DNA of 64,000 bases from Ferruginibacter sp. (GCA_019638525.1 JAHBTO010000001.1:1-64000); one strand, 5' to 3'; positions 36,657-46,251 are shown, counted from the first letter of the stretch. Notes: a model not told the origin generated them from the sequence alone. Program-made: numbers and translations.

Positions 36657-38492
36657 TTAATTTAAAGCAGTGCGTGATAAAGTTTGATGTTTACGTTCGC
36701 CAATTTGCTGGCGCCACATAGCAAAGTACAATCCTTTTTCCTGTAGCAATAATTCATGCGAACCTGTTTCCACCACATCGCCTTTTTCTAACACATAAAT
36801 CCTATCGGCATGCATGATAGTGCTTAGGCGATGTGCAATTAAAATTGTTACCTGCCCTTTTTGCGAAGACAGTTCTCTTATGGTATTGGTAATCTCTTCT
36901 TCGGTAATTGAATCAAGCGCCGATGTTGCTTCATCAAAAATTAATAAATGCGGTTTACGTAATAAAGCCCTTGCAATGGAAATACGTTGTTTTTCGCCGC
37001 CCGATAATTTTAATCCGCCTTCACCAATCATGGTATCCAGCCCTTTTTCTGCACGGGCCAGCAAGCCCATACAACTTGCTTTTGCTAACACTTCATCCAA
37101 ATCTTTTTCGGTAGCTGCCGGGTTTACAAACATCAGGTTTTCCCTGATGGTTCCGCTAAACAAGTTTGTATCCTGGGTTACAAATCCTATTTGTTTACGT
37201 AAGTCATCAAAACGTATTTCTGTTTCATCAAGATTATTGTATAATATTTTTCCTTCCTGTGGCCGGTATAATCCCACCAATAATTTCATTAAAGTAGATT
37301 TACCTGAACCCGATGGGCCAACAAAAGCAATAGTTTCGCCAATCTTTACATCAAAACTAATATTGTTGATGGCTTTATGTGATGCCGATTGGTGTTTGAA
37401 CGAAACAGACTTGAACGAAAGTGTTTCAATATTATTCAACGACTTAGGGTTAGCAGGTTCCAGTTCGGGTTTTTTCTTCATCAGCTTATCAAAATTATTC
37501 AGCGATGCTTCGGCTTCACGATAAGCCAGCAGGATATTACCAATTTCCTGCAATGGCCCAAATATGAAAAATGAAAAAACCTGCATGGTTATCAGTTCAC
37601 CGGCATCCATACTATTTTTAAAAATTAACCACATTAATATAAACAGTATCACCTGCCTTAAAGTGTTTACAAATGTGCCTTGTATAAAACTGATGCTTCT
37701 TATGCTTTTTACCTTGGTAAGTTCCAAACCAAGTATTTTGTACGTATTCTTATTCAGCCTTTCTACTTCCTGCCCTGTAAGGCCAAGGCTTTTTACCAAC
37801 TCAATATTACGCAGCGATTCGGTAGTGGAGCCTGCCAGAGCAGTTGTTTGCCCAACAATATTTCTTTGTATTACTTTTATTTTTTTACTGAGCAGGTTTG
37901 TTATCATTGTAAGCATTACAATACCTACCAGGTATGCTACGGGCACCATCCAGCTTATATATATACTTGCATATACAAAAACAAAAACTACACCTACTAA
38001 AACACCAAACAGGATATTGATAAGGCTAGTCATAAATCTTTCTACATCTGACCGCACTTTTGTTAATACCGACAATGTTTCGCCACTGCGCTGGTCTTCA
38101 AATTCCTGGTAAGGAAGTTTCATGGCATGTTGCAAACCATCGGTAAAAACCTTGGCACCAAATTTTTGAATAATCACATTTAAAAAATAATCCTGGAAGG
38201 CTTTGGCAATGCGACTAACCATGGCTACAGAAATAGAAAAAAGAAGGATATAAAAAACACCAAACTGCAGGTAGTGTTCGCCTTTTCTTTCTATAACACC
38301 ATAGCTCCAAAAAAAAGTATCCCAATTAAAATTACCGGTAGTGGTTCCTGCCTGGTGGTCGCTGGCAAGGTTTACCAACTTACCCAGCAGTATAGGATCT
38401 ACCAACGAAAAACCAATATTGATAGCAGCTAAAGTTAAAGTAAGTGCCACCAGCCATTTATAAGGCTTTAGGTAGCGAAACAATATTTTCAT
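36657..38492 (-). CDS. ABC exporter, MsbA-like fused permease/ATPase
   Basis: A 611-residue half-transporter. Six membrane segments (about residues 15-310) form the exporter fold, followed by a nucleotide-binding domain with Walker A GPSGSGKSTLMKLL, Q-loop VTQDTNLFSG, signature LSGGEKQRISIARALL, Walker B HLLIFDEATSALDS and the switch His in IAHRLST. It should function as a homodimer exporting lipids, drugs or peptides; the substrate is not evident. It stands first in a two-gene unit with the SemiSWEET gene. Confidence 0.94.
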   Translation of the reverse strand: MKILFRYLKPYKWLVALTLTLAAINIGFSLVDPILLGKLVNLASDHQAGTTTGNFNWDTFFWSYGVIERKGEHYLQFGVFYILLFSISVAMVSRIAKAFQDYFLNVIIQKFGAKVFTDGLQHAMKLPYQEFEDQRSGETLSVLTKVRSDVERFMTSLINILFGVLVGVVFVFVYASIYISWMVPVAYLVGIVMLTMITNLLSKKIKVIQRNIVGQTTALAGSTTESLRNIELVKSLGLTGQEVERLNKNTYKILGLELTKVKSIRSISFIQGTFVNTLRQVILFILMWLIFKNSMDAGELITMQVFSFFIFGPLQEIGNILLAYREAEASLNNFDKLMKKKPELEPANPKSLNNIETLSFKSVSFKHQSASHKAINNISFDVKIGETIAFVGPSGSGKSTLMKLLVGLYRPQEGKILYNNLDETEIRFDDLRKQIGFVTQDTNLFSGTIRENLMFVNPAATEKDLDEVLAKASCMGLLARAEKGLDTMIGEGGLKLSGGEKQRISIARALLRKPHLLIFDEATSALDSITEEEITNTIRELSSQKGQVTILIAHRLSTIMHADRIYVLEKGDVVETGSHELLLQEKGLYFAMWRQQIGERKHQTLSRTALN

Positions 38493-38582
38493 TCAGATAG
38501 TTTATGTGTAATATAAAATCGAAAGATTTCAGTACATCAAATATCGTACAAGTTTAATTAAATGGCAAGATGACAGGTTGTG

Positions 38583-40127
38583 TTATCCACTCCATCCTTC
38601 TCTATCTAAGCTACGGTACTGTATTGCTTCTGCCAGGTGTTCAGGTTTAATATCTTCACTGGCAGCAAGGTCGGCAATGGTGCGGCTTACTTTTAAAATA
38701 CGGTCGTATGCACGGGCCGATAGGTTTAATTTTTCCATAGCAGCTTTTAGCAGGTTTTGCCCGGCAGTGCTTATTTCACAAATTTCTTTTAGTTGTTTAC
38801 TGCTCATTTGTGCATTGGCATAAACACCATTGTTGTTTTTATATCTTTCTTCCTGTATCAACCTGGCTTTAATAACACGCTCTCTTATACTGCTGCTTTT
38901 TTCAAAATGCTGTGCCGATGATAGTTCATTAAATGCTACAGGTGTTACTTCTACATGCAGGTCAATCCTGTCTAGCAATGGCCCCGATATTTTATTAAGA
39001 TATTTTTGAACAGCGCCCGGCGGGCAGGTACATTCTTTTTCGGGATGATTAAAAAATCCGCATGGGCATGGGTTCATAGATGCTATCAGCATAAACGATG
39101 CAGGAAAGTCTAGTGCCACTTTTGCTCTTGAAATAGTTACTTTTCTTTCTTCCATCGGTTGGCGCATTACTTCCAACACTTGTCTTTTAAATTCGGGCAG
39201 TTCATCTAAAAATAAAACACCATTATGAGCCAAAGAAATTTCGCCGGGTTGCGGATTACCGCCGCCGCCTACAAGCGCCACATCCGAAATGGTATGATGA
39301 GGGCTCCTGAAAGGACGCTTCGAAATCAATGTTGCATTTTCGGGTAGCTTGCCTGCTACCGAATGTATTTTTGTTGTTTCTAATGCCTCCTGTAAACTAA
39401 GTGGTGGCAATATAGTTGGCAAACGCTTAGCCAGCATGGTTTTACCGGCACCCGGCGGGCCAATCAAAATGGCATTGTGCCCGCCGGCAGCAGCAATCTC
39501 CAATGCTCGTTTTATATTTTCCTGCCCTTTTACATCGCTAAAATCAAACTCAAAATCTTTTTGTGCATTGGCAAATTCTTCTCTTGTATTTACAATGGTT
39601 GGTTGCAGGGATTCTTCATTGTTAAAAAATTCAATCACATCTTTTATATGTTCCACTGCATACACATGCAGGTTGTTAACCATAGCAGCTTCTTTTGCAT
39701 TTTGTTTTGGAACAATCAGTCCTTTAAAAGCTTCTTTACGTGCCTGTATGGCAATGGGCAATGCGCCGGTGATGGGGCGTACTTCCCCATCAAGGCTTAA
39801 CTCGCCCATGATAACATAATCGGCCAATTTTTCGGGGTTATTTATTTGTTCGGTAGCGCCTAATGTACCAATAGCAATAGGCAGGTCGAAAGCAGTGCCG
39901 GATTTTTTTATATTAGCAGGGGCAAGGTTTACCACCAATTTTGTACGTGGCATGTAAAGTTTATTGCTTTTGATAGCGCTTTCAACTCTTTGAAGGCTTT
40001 CTTTTACTGCATTATCAGGCAGGCCCACAATAAAATAATTTTTACCCTGGTTGTTCACACTTACTTCTACCGTAATAGTTATAGCTTCTACACCGTAAAC
40101 AGCGCTGCCAAATGTTTTAACCAGCAT
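38583..40127 (-). CDS. comM: YifB/ComM-type Mg-chelatase-like AAA+ ATPase
   Basis: A 514-residue protein with the three ComM parts: an N-terminal Lon-S16-like domain without protease function (about 1-170), an AAA+ core with Walker A GPPGAGKTMLAKRLP and Walker B VLFLDELPEF, a Cys-rich insertion NPCPCGFFNHPEKECTCPPG, and the C-terminal Mg-chelatase-like domain ending in AIQYRSLDREGW. ComM is a hexameric helicase that promotes branch migration during natural transformation in Haemophilus and Vibrio; many non-competent species also carry it. A perfect palindrome lies upstream (40143-40163). Confidence 0.93.
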   Translation of the reverse strand: MLVKTFGSAVYGVEAITITVEVSVNNQGKNYFIVGLPDNAVKESLQRVESAIKSNKLYMPRTKLVVNLAPANIKKSGTAFDLPIAIGTLGATEQINNPEKLADYVIMGELSLDGEVRPITGALPIAIQARKEAFKGLIVPKQNAKEAAMVNNLHVYAVEHIKDVIEFFNNEESLQPTIVNTREEFANAQKDFEFDFSDVKGQENIKRALEIAAAGGHNAILIGPPGAGKTMLAKRLPTILPPLSLQEALETTKIHSVAGKLPENATLISKRPFRSPHHTISDVALVGGGGNPQPGEISLAHNGVLFLDELPEFKRQVLEVMRQPMEERKVTISRAKVALDFPASFMLIASMNPCPCGFFNHPEKECTCPPGAVQKYLNKISGPLLDRIDLHVEVTPVAFNELSSAQHFEKSSSIRERVIKARLIQEERYKNNNGVYANAQMSSKQLKEICEISTAGQNLLKAAMEKLNLSARAYDRILKVSRTIADLAASEDIKPEHLAEAIQYRSLDREGWSG

Positions 40128-40142
40128 GGGTATGAAATTTTT

Positions 40143-40163
40143 TTAAAGTTAGAAAAACTTTAA
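40143..40163. promoter_or_regulatory. Palindrome upstream of the comM-type gene
   Basis: TTAAAGTT-N5-AACTTTAA, perfect 8-bp arms, 15 nt before the ATG at 40127. It could be an operator or a leader hairpin in the comM transcript. No T run follows, so it is not a terminator of the upstream MutS-like gene. Confidence 0.35.
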
Positions 40164-40259
40164 TAGGGAAGAAGAAAAAATGTAAACACTTTCAAATTGT
40201 TGCTTTTATTATCTTTTTAAAGTAAAGTTTTATAATTTTTTTTATGTAACAAACACAGG

Positions 40260-41576
40260 TTAAATTTTTTCCAGCATATCCACTACGCCTTCCCTTTTTA
40301 ATATAAGGTAGCCTAACCTGTCGTTACTGATGCCATCTTTTAAATGATAACTAAATTGTAACTGGTCGTTAATAACAGATGTTTCAAAATATTTAAAATC
40401 TATATTGGAATATTTTTTCAGGCCTTCGCCAATTTCATATAAATGGGTGGATAGAATGAATAAAGAGTTCCTGATTTTTAATAATCCTTCAATTACCGTG
40501 CTGCTGCACTTCATGGCATCCTGCACATTGGTACCTTTAAAAAGTTCATCAATCAGTATCAGCCATTTTTTGCCATCGCTAAGTTTGATGATGGTGTTTT
40601 TAATACGGTGTACTTCGTTATAAAAATAACTTTCTCCTTTAGTAATATTATCCGATACATTTATATTGCTTAGCAAACCATCAAATAATGTAAGTTTCAT
40701 TTCTATGGCCGGCACACCCATACCAACATGTGCAAGAAAAACAGCAGCGCCTACAGATTTAATAAATGTGCTTTTACCTGCCATATTGGCCCCGGTTAAA
40801 AAAAGAAAATTTGTTTTTTGGTTCAACATTACATCATAAGCCACAGGCTCCTGTACCAGCAAATGATAAAGACCTTTTGTTTCAATTACCGGGTCGTTGT
40901 TTTGTACAAATTGAGGAAACACCAAATCATATTTTTTTACAGCCATAGCCATCCCATACCAGGCATCAATTTTTGCATACAGCACCACCAGGTCGAGCAT
41001 GCTGTGTTTAAATCCATATCGTATAAAATGGGCCAGCTTTAATTTTTGAGCATTTGACAATTCATCGCATGATTGATGGTTTTCAACAATTTTAAATTGT
41101 TCTTTATGGATGATTTGTTCAATAGATGATAACACTTTTTTTAAAGTGGCGGGTACCGTTTCACTGCTAAACAGGTTTAGCAGTACTTTAAAACCTTTTA
41201 TAAAATCGAAACAATGCTTTACCGAATAAGTAACCAGCGCAAAATCGGGGCCATGCAGCAATTTATAGCTGTATGTTTCCATTACTGAAGGATGTGAAGG
41301 AATAAGGCTAATGGGTGAATCGAAAAATTTTTCTACTACCATTACTGTGCCATTACTTATTTGCGTGGGCCAGGCTGCCTGTTTTTTTATAATGAGTTGT
41401 AATGTTTGTTGAACATCAACTATTTCATCCCGGGTTTTAAATGCTGTGGCAAAATTTATCCTTAACTGTTCGCTTCCATGCGTAGTACTGCAAAGGTCAA
41501 GTTTATTAAATACCGAAGTTTCTTCTACATTGTTGAACATTAAAAGATCGGCAAGTGTGGTTTTATCTATTTCCAT
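40260..41576 (-). CDS. MutS-like ATPase lacking the mismatch-recognition domain
   Basis: A 438-residue protein with MutS core/lever helices (about 1-240) and a C-terminal MutS ATPase domain: Walker A LTGANMAGKSTFIKSVG, Walker B KWLILIDELFKGTN and the switch segment FILSTHLYEI. The N-terminal mismatch-binding and connector domains of MutS1 are missing, and no Smr or KOW domain of MutS2 is seen. It belongs to the short MutS-domain proteins common in Bacteroidota, whose role is unclear; mismatch repair should not be assumed. It follows dihydroorotase by 12 nt. Confidence 0.85.
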   Translation of the reverse strand: MEIDKTTLADLLMFNNVEETSVFNKLDLCSTTHGSEQLRINFATAFKTRDEIVDVQQTLQLIIKKQAAWPTQISNGTVMVVEKFFDSPISLIPSHPSVMETYSYKLLHGPDFALVTYSVKHCFDFIKGFKVLLNLFSSETVPATLKKVLSSIEQIIHKEQFKIVENHQSCDELSNAQKLKLAHFIRYGFKHSMLDLVVLYAKIDAWYGMAMAVKKYDLVFPQFVQNNDPVIETKGLYHLLVQEPVAYDVMLNQKTNFLFLTGANMAGKSTFIKSVGAAVFLAHVGMGVPAIEMKLTLFDGLLSNINVSDNITKGESYFYNEVHRIKNTIIKLSDGKKWLILIDELFKGTNVQDAMKCSSTVIEGLLKIRNSLFILSTHLYEIGEGLKKYSNIDFKYFETSVINDQLQFSYHLKDGISNDRLGYLILKREGVVDMLEKI

Positions 41577-41588
41577 ATATGCAGCATA

Positions 41589-42929
41589 TTACCTGTTAAA
41601 TGTTAGCCGTTGCCCTTTAATAGTTTCGTCAAAAACTTCATTACTATATACCAGGTGGCCATTTACAAAAGTTTTATCTATAGATGCAGGAAAGGTAAAT
41701 TTCTCTAAAGGGCTCCATCCGCATTTGTATAAAATATTTTTGGGCGTTACAGTAGTTGGTGAGGCTGTGTTTACTACAACCAGGTCGGCAAAATAACCTT
41801 CACGTATATAACCCCTGTTTTCAATCTTAAAACAATCGGCTACTGCATGGCTCATTTTTTCGGCAATTTTTTCAAAACTTATTTTCCCTTGTTTTTGATA
41901 ATATAACATCAGCAACAATGGATGCTGCACCAATGGCAATCCTGCATGTGCTTTTTCGTAACTACCCTGTTTTTCTTCAATTGTATGCGGTGCATGATCT
42001 GTTGCAATCACATCCAACCTGTCATCAAGCAAGGCTTTCCATAATGCCTCCTTATTATGCGGCGCTTTTATAGCCGGGTTGCATTTTATTTTATATCCCA
42101 GCAAATCATAATCATCGGCTGTAAAATGTAAATGATGTACACATACTTCGGCTGTAATAAGTTTTTCTTTTAGTGGCATCATATTGCCAAAAAGCTGCAG
42201 TTCTTTTTCGGTGCTGATGTGCAGTATGTGCAGGCGGCTGCCATATTTTTGTGCAAACTTTATAGCAATCAGCGATGATTCAAAACAGGCTTCTTCGTCT
42301 CTCACCAGTGGATGATCGGATGCCGATAGTTGCCCCTTGGTATTTTTTAACCTTTGGTAATTAGCTTTAATGATGCGTTCATCTTCGCAATGAGTGGCAA
42401 TCAGCATTTCACTTTCGCTAAACACTTTGTCAAGCGTATTATGGCTATCTACCAGCATATTGCCGGTGCTTGCGCCCATAAAAATTTTTACACCACACAC
42501 ATTGTGTTTGTGTTTATTCATCTTCAGCACTTCATCGGCATTGTTATTGCTGGTACCCATAAAAAAAGAATAATTAGCCAGCGATGTACTGGCAGCAATG
42601 GTATATTTATCTTGCAGCAACTGTGGTGTAAGTGCATTGGGTATCGTATTGGGCATTTCCATAAAACTGGTAACACCACCAGCTACGGCCGCTTTACTTT
42701 CGGTATAAATGGTTGCTTTATGTGTTAGCCCCGGTTCCCTGAAATGAACCTGGTCGTCGATTGCCCCGGGAAAAAGATGTTTACCATTTCCATTTATTTC
42801 GATAACCTTATACTTTGTATTAATAACGCTATCAATTTTTTCAATACGTTGGTTACTTAGTAATACATCAAGGGCTTTTATTTTTCCCTCATTTACTACC
42901 TGTATGTTTTTTAAAAGATATTTTTGCAT
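41589..42929 (-). CDS. pyrC: Dihydroorotase, cyclic amidohydrolase
   Basis: A 446-residue metal-dependent amidohydrolase that closes carbamoyl aspartate to dihydroorotate in pyrimidine synthesis. Motifs: the metal-site opening DDQVHFREPG (residues 58-67), GGVTSFMEMPNT, the Lys148 expected to be carboxylated (GVKIFMGAST), HCED, HILHIST and the terminal ATDHAPHT. The first metal-ligand His of the usual HxH is Gln60 here; as I recall this QxH form is seen in other Bacteroidota dihydroorotases, so it is probably active. The MutS-like gene follows after 12 nt. Confidence 0.9.
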   Translation of the reverse strand: MQKYLLKNIQVVNEGKIKALDVLLSNQRIEKIDSVINTKYKVIEINGNGKHLFPGAIDDQVHFREPGLTHKATIYTESKAAVAGGVTSFMEMPNTIPNALTPQLLQDKYTIAASTSLANYSFFMGTSNNNADEVLKMNKHKHNVCGVKIFMGASTGNMLVDSHNTLDKVFSESEMLIATHCEDERIIKANYQRLKNTKGQLSASDHPLVRDEEACFESSLIAIKFAQKYGSRLHILHISTEKELQLFGNMMPLKEKLITAEVCVHHLHFTADDYDLLGYKIKCNPAIKAPHNKEALWKALLDDRLDVIATDHAPHTIEEKQGSYEKAHAGLPLVQHPLLLMLYYQKQGKISFEKIAEKMSHAVADCFKIENRGYIREGYFADLVVVNTASPTTVTPKNILYKCGWSPLEKFTFPASIDKTFVNGHLVYSNEVFDETIKGQRLTFNR

Positions 42930-42944
42930 AACTTGAATTTTGTT

Positions 42945-43031
42945 ATACCGGCCGGTTGGTAAGATAATTCAACCAAAATACCCAACGGCTTTATAACTTC
43001 TTATCCATACCGGTTGTATAAATGCCGGTAT
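42945..43031. promoter_or_regulatory. Cluster of ATACCGG palindromes between divergent dihydroorotase and Wzi-like genes
   Basis: The 125-nt divergent intergenic region holds ACCGGCCGGT (42947-42956, perfect palindrome preceded by AT) and ATACCGG-N11-CCGGTAT (43007-43013 and 43025-43031). Three ATACCGG copies in one short, otherwise AT-rich spacer suggest a shared regulator site for the two genes. CCGG-containing words are not rare in this genome, so chance is possible. Confidence 0.35.
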
Positions 43032-43054
43032 TACCTGTAAACTAAAATTATTGT

Positions 43055-44773
43055 ATGCAATTTATTAAAAGCTTAACCAAACTGTTGCTTTTTATTTGCC
43101 CCTCATTTGCAACGGGCCAATCAACTTATTTAAACAGCGGCTCAAAAGAAATTCATTTTGTGGACCGTATGGAAATAAAACAACAGAAAAATACAGACCT
43201 TAACTTTTCGTCTGTAAGGCCTTTCAACAGGAAATATATAACCGAGCAAACAGAATTTATTGACAGCGCCAGGCTAGGATTTACTGATGCTACCGGTATG
43301 GATAAATACCAGGACTGGAACAGCCAGGACCTTACACCAATAGATGAATACAACCTAAACAGTTTTTTAATGAATAATACTGAATGGGTAACAGGGTCAA
43401 CAGAAACATTTTACAGCCGTAAACCCATTTTAAAAACATTTTATAAAACCAAGCCCAATTTTTTAGAAGTAAAAACAAATAATTTTTTCCTGGCACTAAA
43501 TCCTGTTTTTCAATTTAAGATTGGTGCCGAGAGTGGTTATAACAGGTCAATTTATTTAAACAGCAAAGGTGTAACTGCCCGAGGTATGATTGGACGTAAA
43601 ATTGGTTTCTCCACTTACCTAACAGATAACCAAGAACGGGGGCCCCGTTTTTTTCAGCAACAGGTAAGCCAGTACCGGGCAGTGCCGGGGGTTGGATTTT
43701 ATAAACCATTTAAAACAGAAGGATACGATTATTTTGATGCACGTGGCTATATAACTTTTAATGCTGCCAAAGCCATCGACATTCAATTTGGATACGATAA
43801 AAACTTTATTGGCAACGGCTACCGCAGTTTATTTTTGAGCGACTGGGGCAACAGTAACCTGTTTTTAAAACTTAATACCCGTATCTGGAAAATTAATTAC
43901 CAAAATATTTTTATGGAGCTGTTTCCGCAATTTAAAAAGAATGGCGATTCGCTCCTCGACCGCAAGTATGCAGCCATGCACCACCTGAGCATGAACGTTA
44001 CCAAATGGCTTAACATTGGTTTATTTGAAGGGGTAATATTTGGACGCAGGAATCATTTTGATTTTCAATACCTGAACCCTATTATTTTTTACAGGCATAT
44101 AGAAGGCACTGTTGGCAGCCCCGATAATGCACTTGCAGGGCTGGATGTAAAAGCAAACATTGCACACCGTGCCCAAATATACGGGCAGTTATTGCTTGAT
44201 GAATTCATCTTATCAAAAATAAAAAACGACCCAACCTATTGGGCTAATAAATGGGGTTTACAACTTGGGGTAAAATATGTAGATGCATTTGGCGTTCCTA
44301 ACCTGGATATTCAGTTAGAAACAAACAGGGTAAGGCCATTTACTTATTCGCACAACGATACGGTTGCTAACTACACTCATTACAACCAACCATTGGCGCA
44401 CCCGTTGGGAGCCAATTTCCAGGAGTTTATTGGTATTGTACGTTACCAGCCTGCCCCTAAATGGTATGTGTACCTGCAAGCCATATATTATTATAAAGGG
44501 CTTGATAGTGCAGGCATCAATTATGGTGGTAATATTTTTAGGGATTACAGCACACGGTCGATGAGTAATGGTTATAAAATAGGAAGCGGCGATAAAGCAA
44601 AAGTGTTTAATGCATTTTTACAGGTATCGTACGAAATAAAAGAAAATATCTTTTTTGAAATATCGGGGCAATACAGGAATTTTAAATCGTTAACCAACCC
44701 AACCGCTTCCAACACAACTATGGTTACAGCCGGTGTACGTATGAATATGTTTACCAGGCAATACGATTATTAA
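43055..44773 (+). CDS. Outer-membrane beta-barrel protein, Wzi/RemB-like
   Basis: A 572-residue exported protein: signal peptide (about 1-21, ending FATG), a soluble stretch of about 100 residues, then a beta-rich region with alternating aromatic strands consistent with a large barrel, ending MNMFTRQYDY. Patterns such as FGYDKNFIGNGYRSLFLSDW and FQYLNPIIFYRH match the capsule-assembly Wzi family and Flavobacterium RemB, an outer-membrane gliding-related protein. Surface polysaccharide anchoring or motility are the candidate roles; the choice cannot be made here. Divergent from dihydroorotase, convergent with the PorT-like gene. Confidence 0.75.
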   Translation: MQFIKSLTKLLLFICPSFATGQSTYLNSGSKEIHFVDRMEIKQQKNTDLNFSSVRPFNRKYITEQTEFIDSARLGFTDATGMDKYQDWNSQDLTPIDEYNLNSFLMNNTEWVTGSTETFYSRKPILKTFYKTKPNFLEVKTNNFFLALNPVFQFKIGAESGYNRSIYLNSKGVTARGMIGRKIGFSTYLTDNQERGPRFFQQQVSQYRAVPGVGFYKPFKTEGYDYFDARGYITFNAAKAIDIQFGYDKNFIGNGYRSLFLSDWGNSNLFLKLNTRIWKINYQNIFMELFPQFKKNGDSLLDRKYAAMHHLSMNVTKWLNIGLFEGVIFGRRNHFDFQYLNPIIFYRHIEGTVGSPDNALAGLDVKANIAHRAQIYGQLLLDEFILSKIKNDPTYWANKWGLQLGVKYVDAFGVPNLDIQLETNRVRPFTYSHNDTVANYTHYNQPLAHPLGANFQEFIGIVRYQPAPKWYVYLQAIYYYKGLDSAGINYGGNIFRDYSTRSMSNGYKIGSGDKAKVFNAFLQVSYEIKENIFFEISGQYRNFKSLTNPTASNTTMVTAGVRMNMFTRQYDY

Positions 44774-44788
44774 GTTTGATTATTTAAA

Positions 44789-45529
44789 TTATTCTACCGT
44801 AAGTGAGAAAGAAATAATACGGGAATTTATTTTATCAATCACTTTTGAATATTTAAGATAGGGATCCCGGTTGTGCAGGTTGCCTAACCCCCATCCTATT
44901 TTCACTTCGGGTGTTAATACAAACACAGGAAAATAAAAGTGAAACCCAACACCTGCTTCCACACCATAATCAAACCGGTTCAATTTAATCAGGTTTTCGG
45001 CTTTTCTTGCCCCGGCATTTGATGCAAGGTCGTACTCACCTTTAATACCTGTCATCATATATACTTTAAAATTATCAATACGGTCGCTGGTAAATTTTAT
45101 CTGTACAGGTAAAGTAAGAGAGATTGATTGTACTTTTTTTTGAGTAACCGGAGTTTCGCCCCCCGGGCCATCGGGGTATTTAACGTTGTATTCAAAAGCT
45201 TTTTCGGTAAATGTTAGATTAACGGGGTAAGTGCGTAAATCAAAATGATCGTTCAGCCTGAAATTAACCATCCATGCAAGGTTAATACCTGTACTATTAA
45301 TACTTTCAACTACCGTTATGCTATCAAAAGGGGCCTGCTGTAAAAAAACAGGATTGTGTGTAAATGAAAAGTGCGATCTGTTCATACCCAAATTGATACC
45401 AAACCTTATTGGCTTTTCATCGTGATCGGGTAAATTATAACGTTCACGTAACTGAGCAAAGCCAATTACAGGGCACAAAAGAATAATGATTCCGGTATAA
45501 ATTATTTTTCTCCGCAATAGATGCTGCAT
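44789..45529 (-). CDS. porT: PorT-like outer-membrane beta-barrel protein (type IX secretion)
   Basis: A 246-residue exported barrel. A signal sequence (1-25, ending GFAQ) is followed by the short LRERYNLPDHDEKPIRFG lead and eight or so amphipathic strands. The lead N-L-P-x-H/Y-D followed by FGINLGMN is the pattern I associate with PorT/SprT, and the gene starts inside the 3' end of ubiE (28-nt overlap), a pairing I recall from other Bacteroidota. PorT is needed for assembly of the type IX secretion system. A generic outer-membrane beta-barrel protein is the alternative. The metalloprotease at 47747-49333 is a possible cargo. Confidence 0.68.
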   Translation of the reverse strand: MQHLLRRKIIYTGIIILLCPVIGFAQLRERYNLPDHDEKPIRFGINLGMNRSHFSFTHNPVFLQQAPFDSITVVESINSTGINLAWMVNFRLNDHFDLRTYPVNLTFTEKAFEYNVKYPDGPGGETPVTQKKVQSISLTLPVQIKFTSDRIDNFKVYMMTGIKGEYDLASNAGARKAENLIKLNRFDYGVEAGVGFHFYFPVFVLTPEVKIGWGLGNLHNRDPYLKYSKVIDKINSRIISFSLTVE

Positions 45530-46245
45530 ATTCCTAAACTCAATGTTTTAATGTATGTGTTTGTAAATCCCAGGTTATCCAGTATGTAGGTAAAATTTTT
45601 TCCTTCGGGAAATTTTTTAATTGATTCGTCGAGATATTTATATGCGGTGCGGTTTTTTGATATTAATTTACCCACTTTAGAGCAAATGAATTTCATGTAC
45701 AAGTCATACATGGTTTTTACAATTGCATTTTTGGGTTTACTAAATTCAAGAACCACCAGCTTACCGCCCGGTTTTAGTACCCGGTAAATTTCAGCCAGTC
45801 CTTTTTCCAGGTTTTCAAAATTACGAACCCCAAAAGCAACAGTTACCGCATCAAACGTATTGTTTTTAAAATTTATTGTTTCGCTATCGCCATTTAACAG
45901 TTCTATAGTGTTTTGCAAGCCAAGTTTTTCAATCTTTTTTCGGCCAATCTGCAACATACCCTCACTTATATCGATACCTGTAATTTTTTCTGGTTTTAAA
46001 ATATTTGTTGTCATGATGGCTACGTCTGCTGTACCGGTTGCAACATCTAAAATTATTTTCGGTTTAAGCAAGGTCAATTCCTTTATTGCTTTTTTTCTCC
46101 ACCGTATATCGATACCGGCACTTAAAAAACGATTTAAAAAATCATACCGGAATGCAATATCATCAAACATACCGGCAACCTGTTGTTTTTTACTATCGCC
46201 GGAGTTTTTAATTGGTACTACTGTATCGTGTGCGTATTGCGACAT
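45502..46245 (-). CDS. menG: UbiE/MenG, demethylmenaquinone C-methyltransferase
   Basis: A 247-residue SAM-dependent methyltransferase for the last step of menaquinone synthesis (ubiquinone is not expected in this phylum). Motifs: FDDIAFRYDFLNRFLSAGID, the SAM loop LDVATGTADVAI, VAFGVRNFENLEKGL and LKPGGKLVVLEFSKP. The frame opens three codons earlier at TTG, but ATG 46245 fits the family and the promoter. Its 3' end overlaps the PorT-like gene by 28 nt. Divergent from engB. Confidence 0.95.
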   Translation of the reverse strand: MSQYAHDTVVPIKNSGDSKKQQVAGMFDDIAFRYDFLNRFLSAGIDIRWRKKAIKELTLLKPKIILDVATGTADVAIMTTNILKPEKITGIDISEGMLQIGRKKIEKLGLQNTIELLNGDSETINFKNNTFDAVTVAFGVRNFENLEKGLAEIYRVLKPGGKLVVLEFSKPKNAIVKTMYDLYMKFICSKVGKLISKNRTAYKYLDESIKKFPEGKNFTYILDNLGFTNTYIKTLSLGICSIYCGEK

Positions 46246-46251
46246 AAGGCG

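Noticed and set aside
36814..37524. Long plus-strand open frame of 236 codons
   Set aside because: It is antisense to the ABC exporter nucleotide-binding domain, whose Walker and signature motifs are all intact; the plus-strand translation has no recognisable domain.
37564..38112. Plus-strand open frame of 182 codons
   Set aside because: Antisense to the permease part of the same ABC exporter; the hydrophobic composition reflects the opposite strand's membrane segments.
39349..39819. Plus-strand open frame of 156 codons
   Set aside because: Antisense to the AAA+ core of the comM-type gene.
40260..41576. Canonical MutS mismatch-repair protein
   Set aside because: Length 438 and absence of the N-terminal mismatch-binding domain exclude MutS1; no MutS2-specific Smr domain either.
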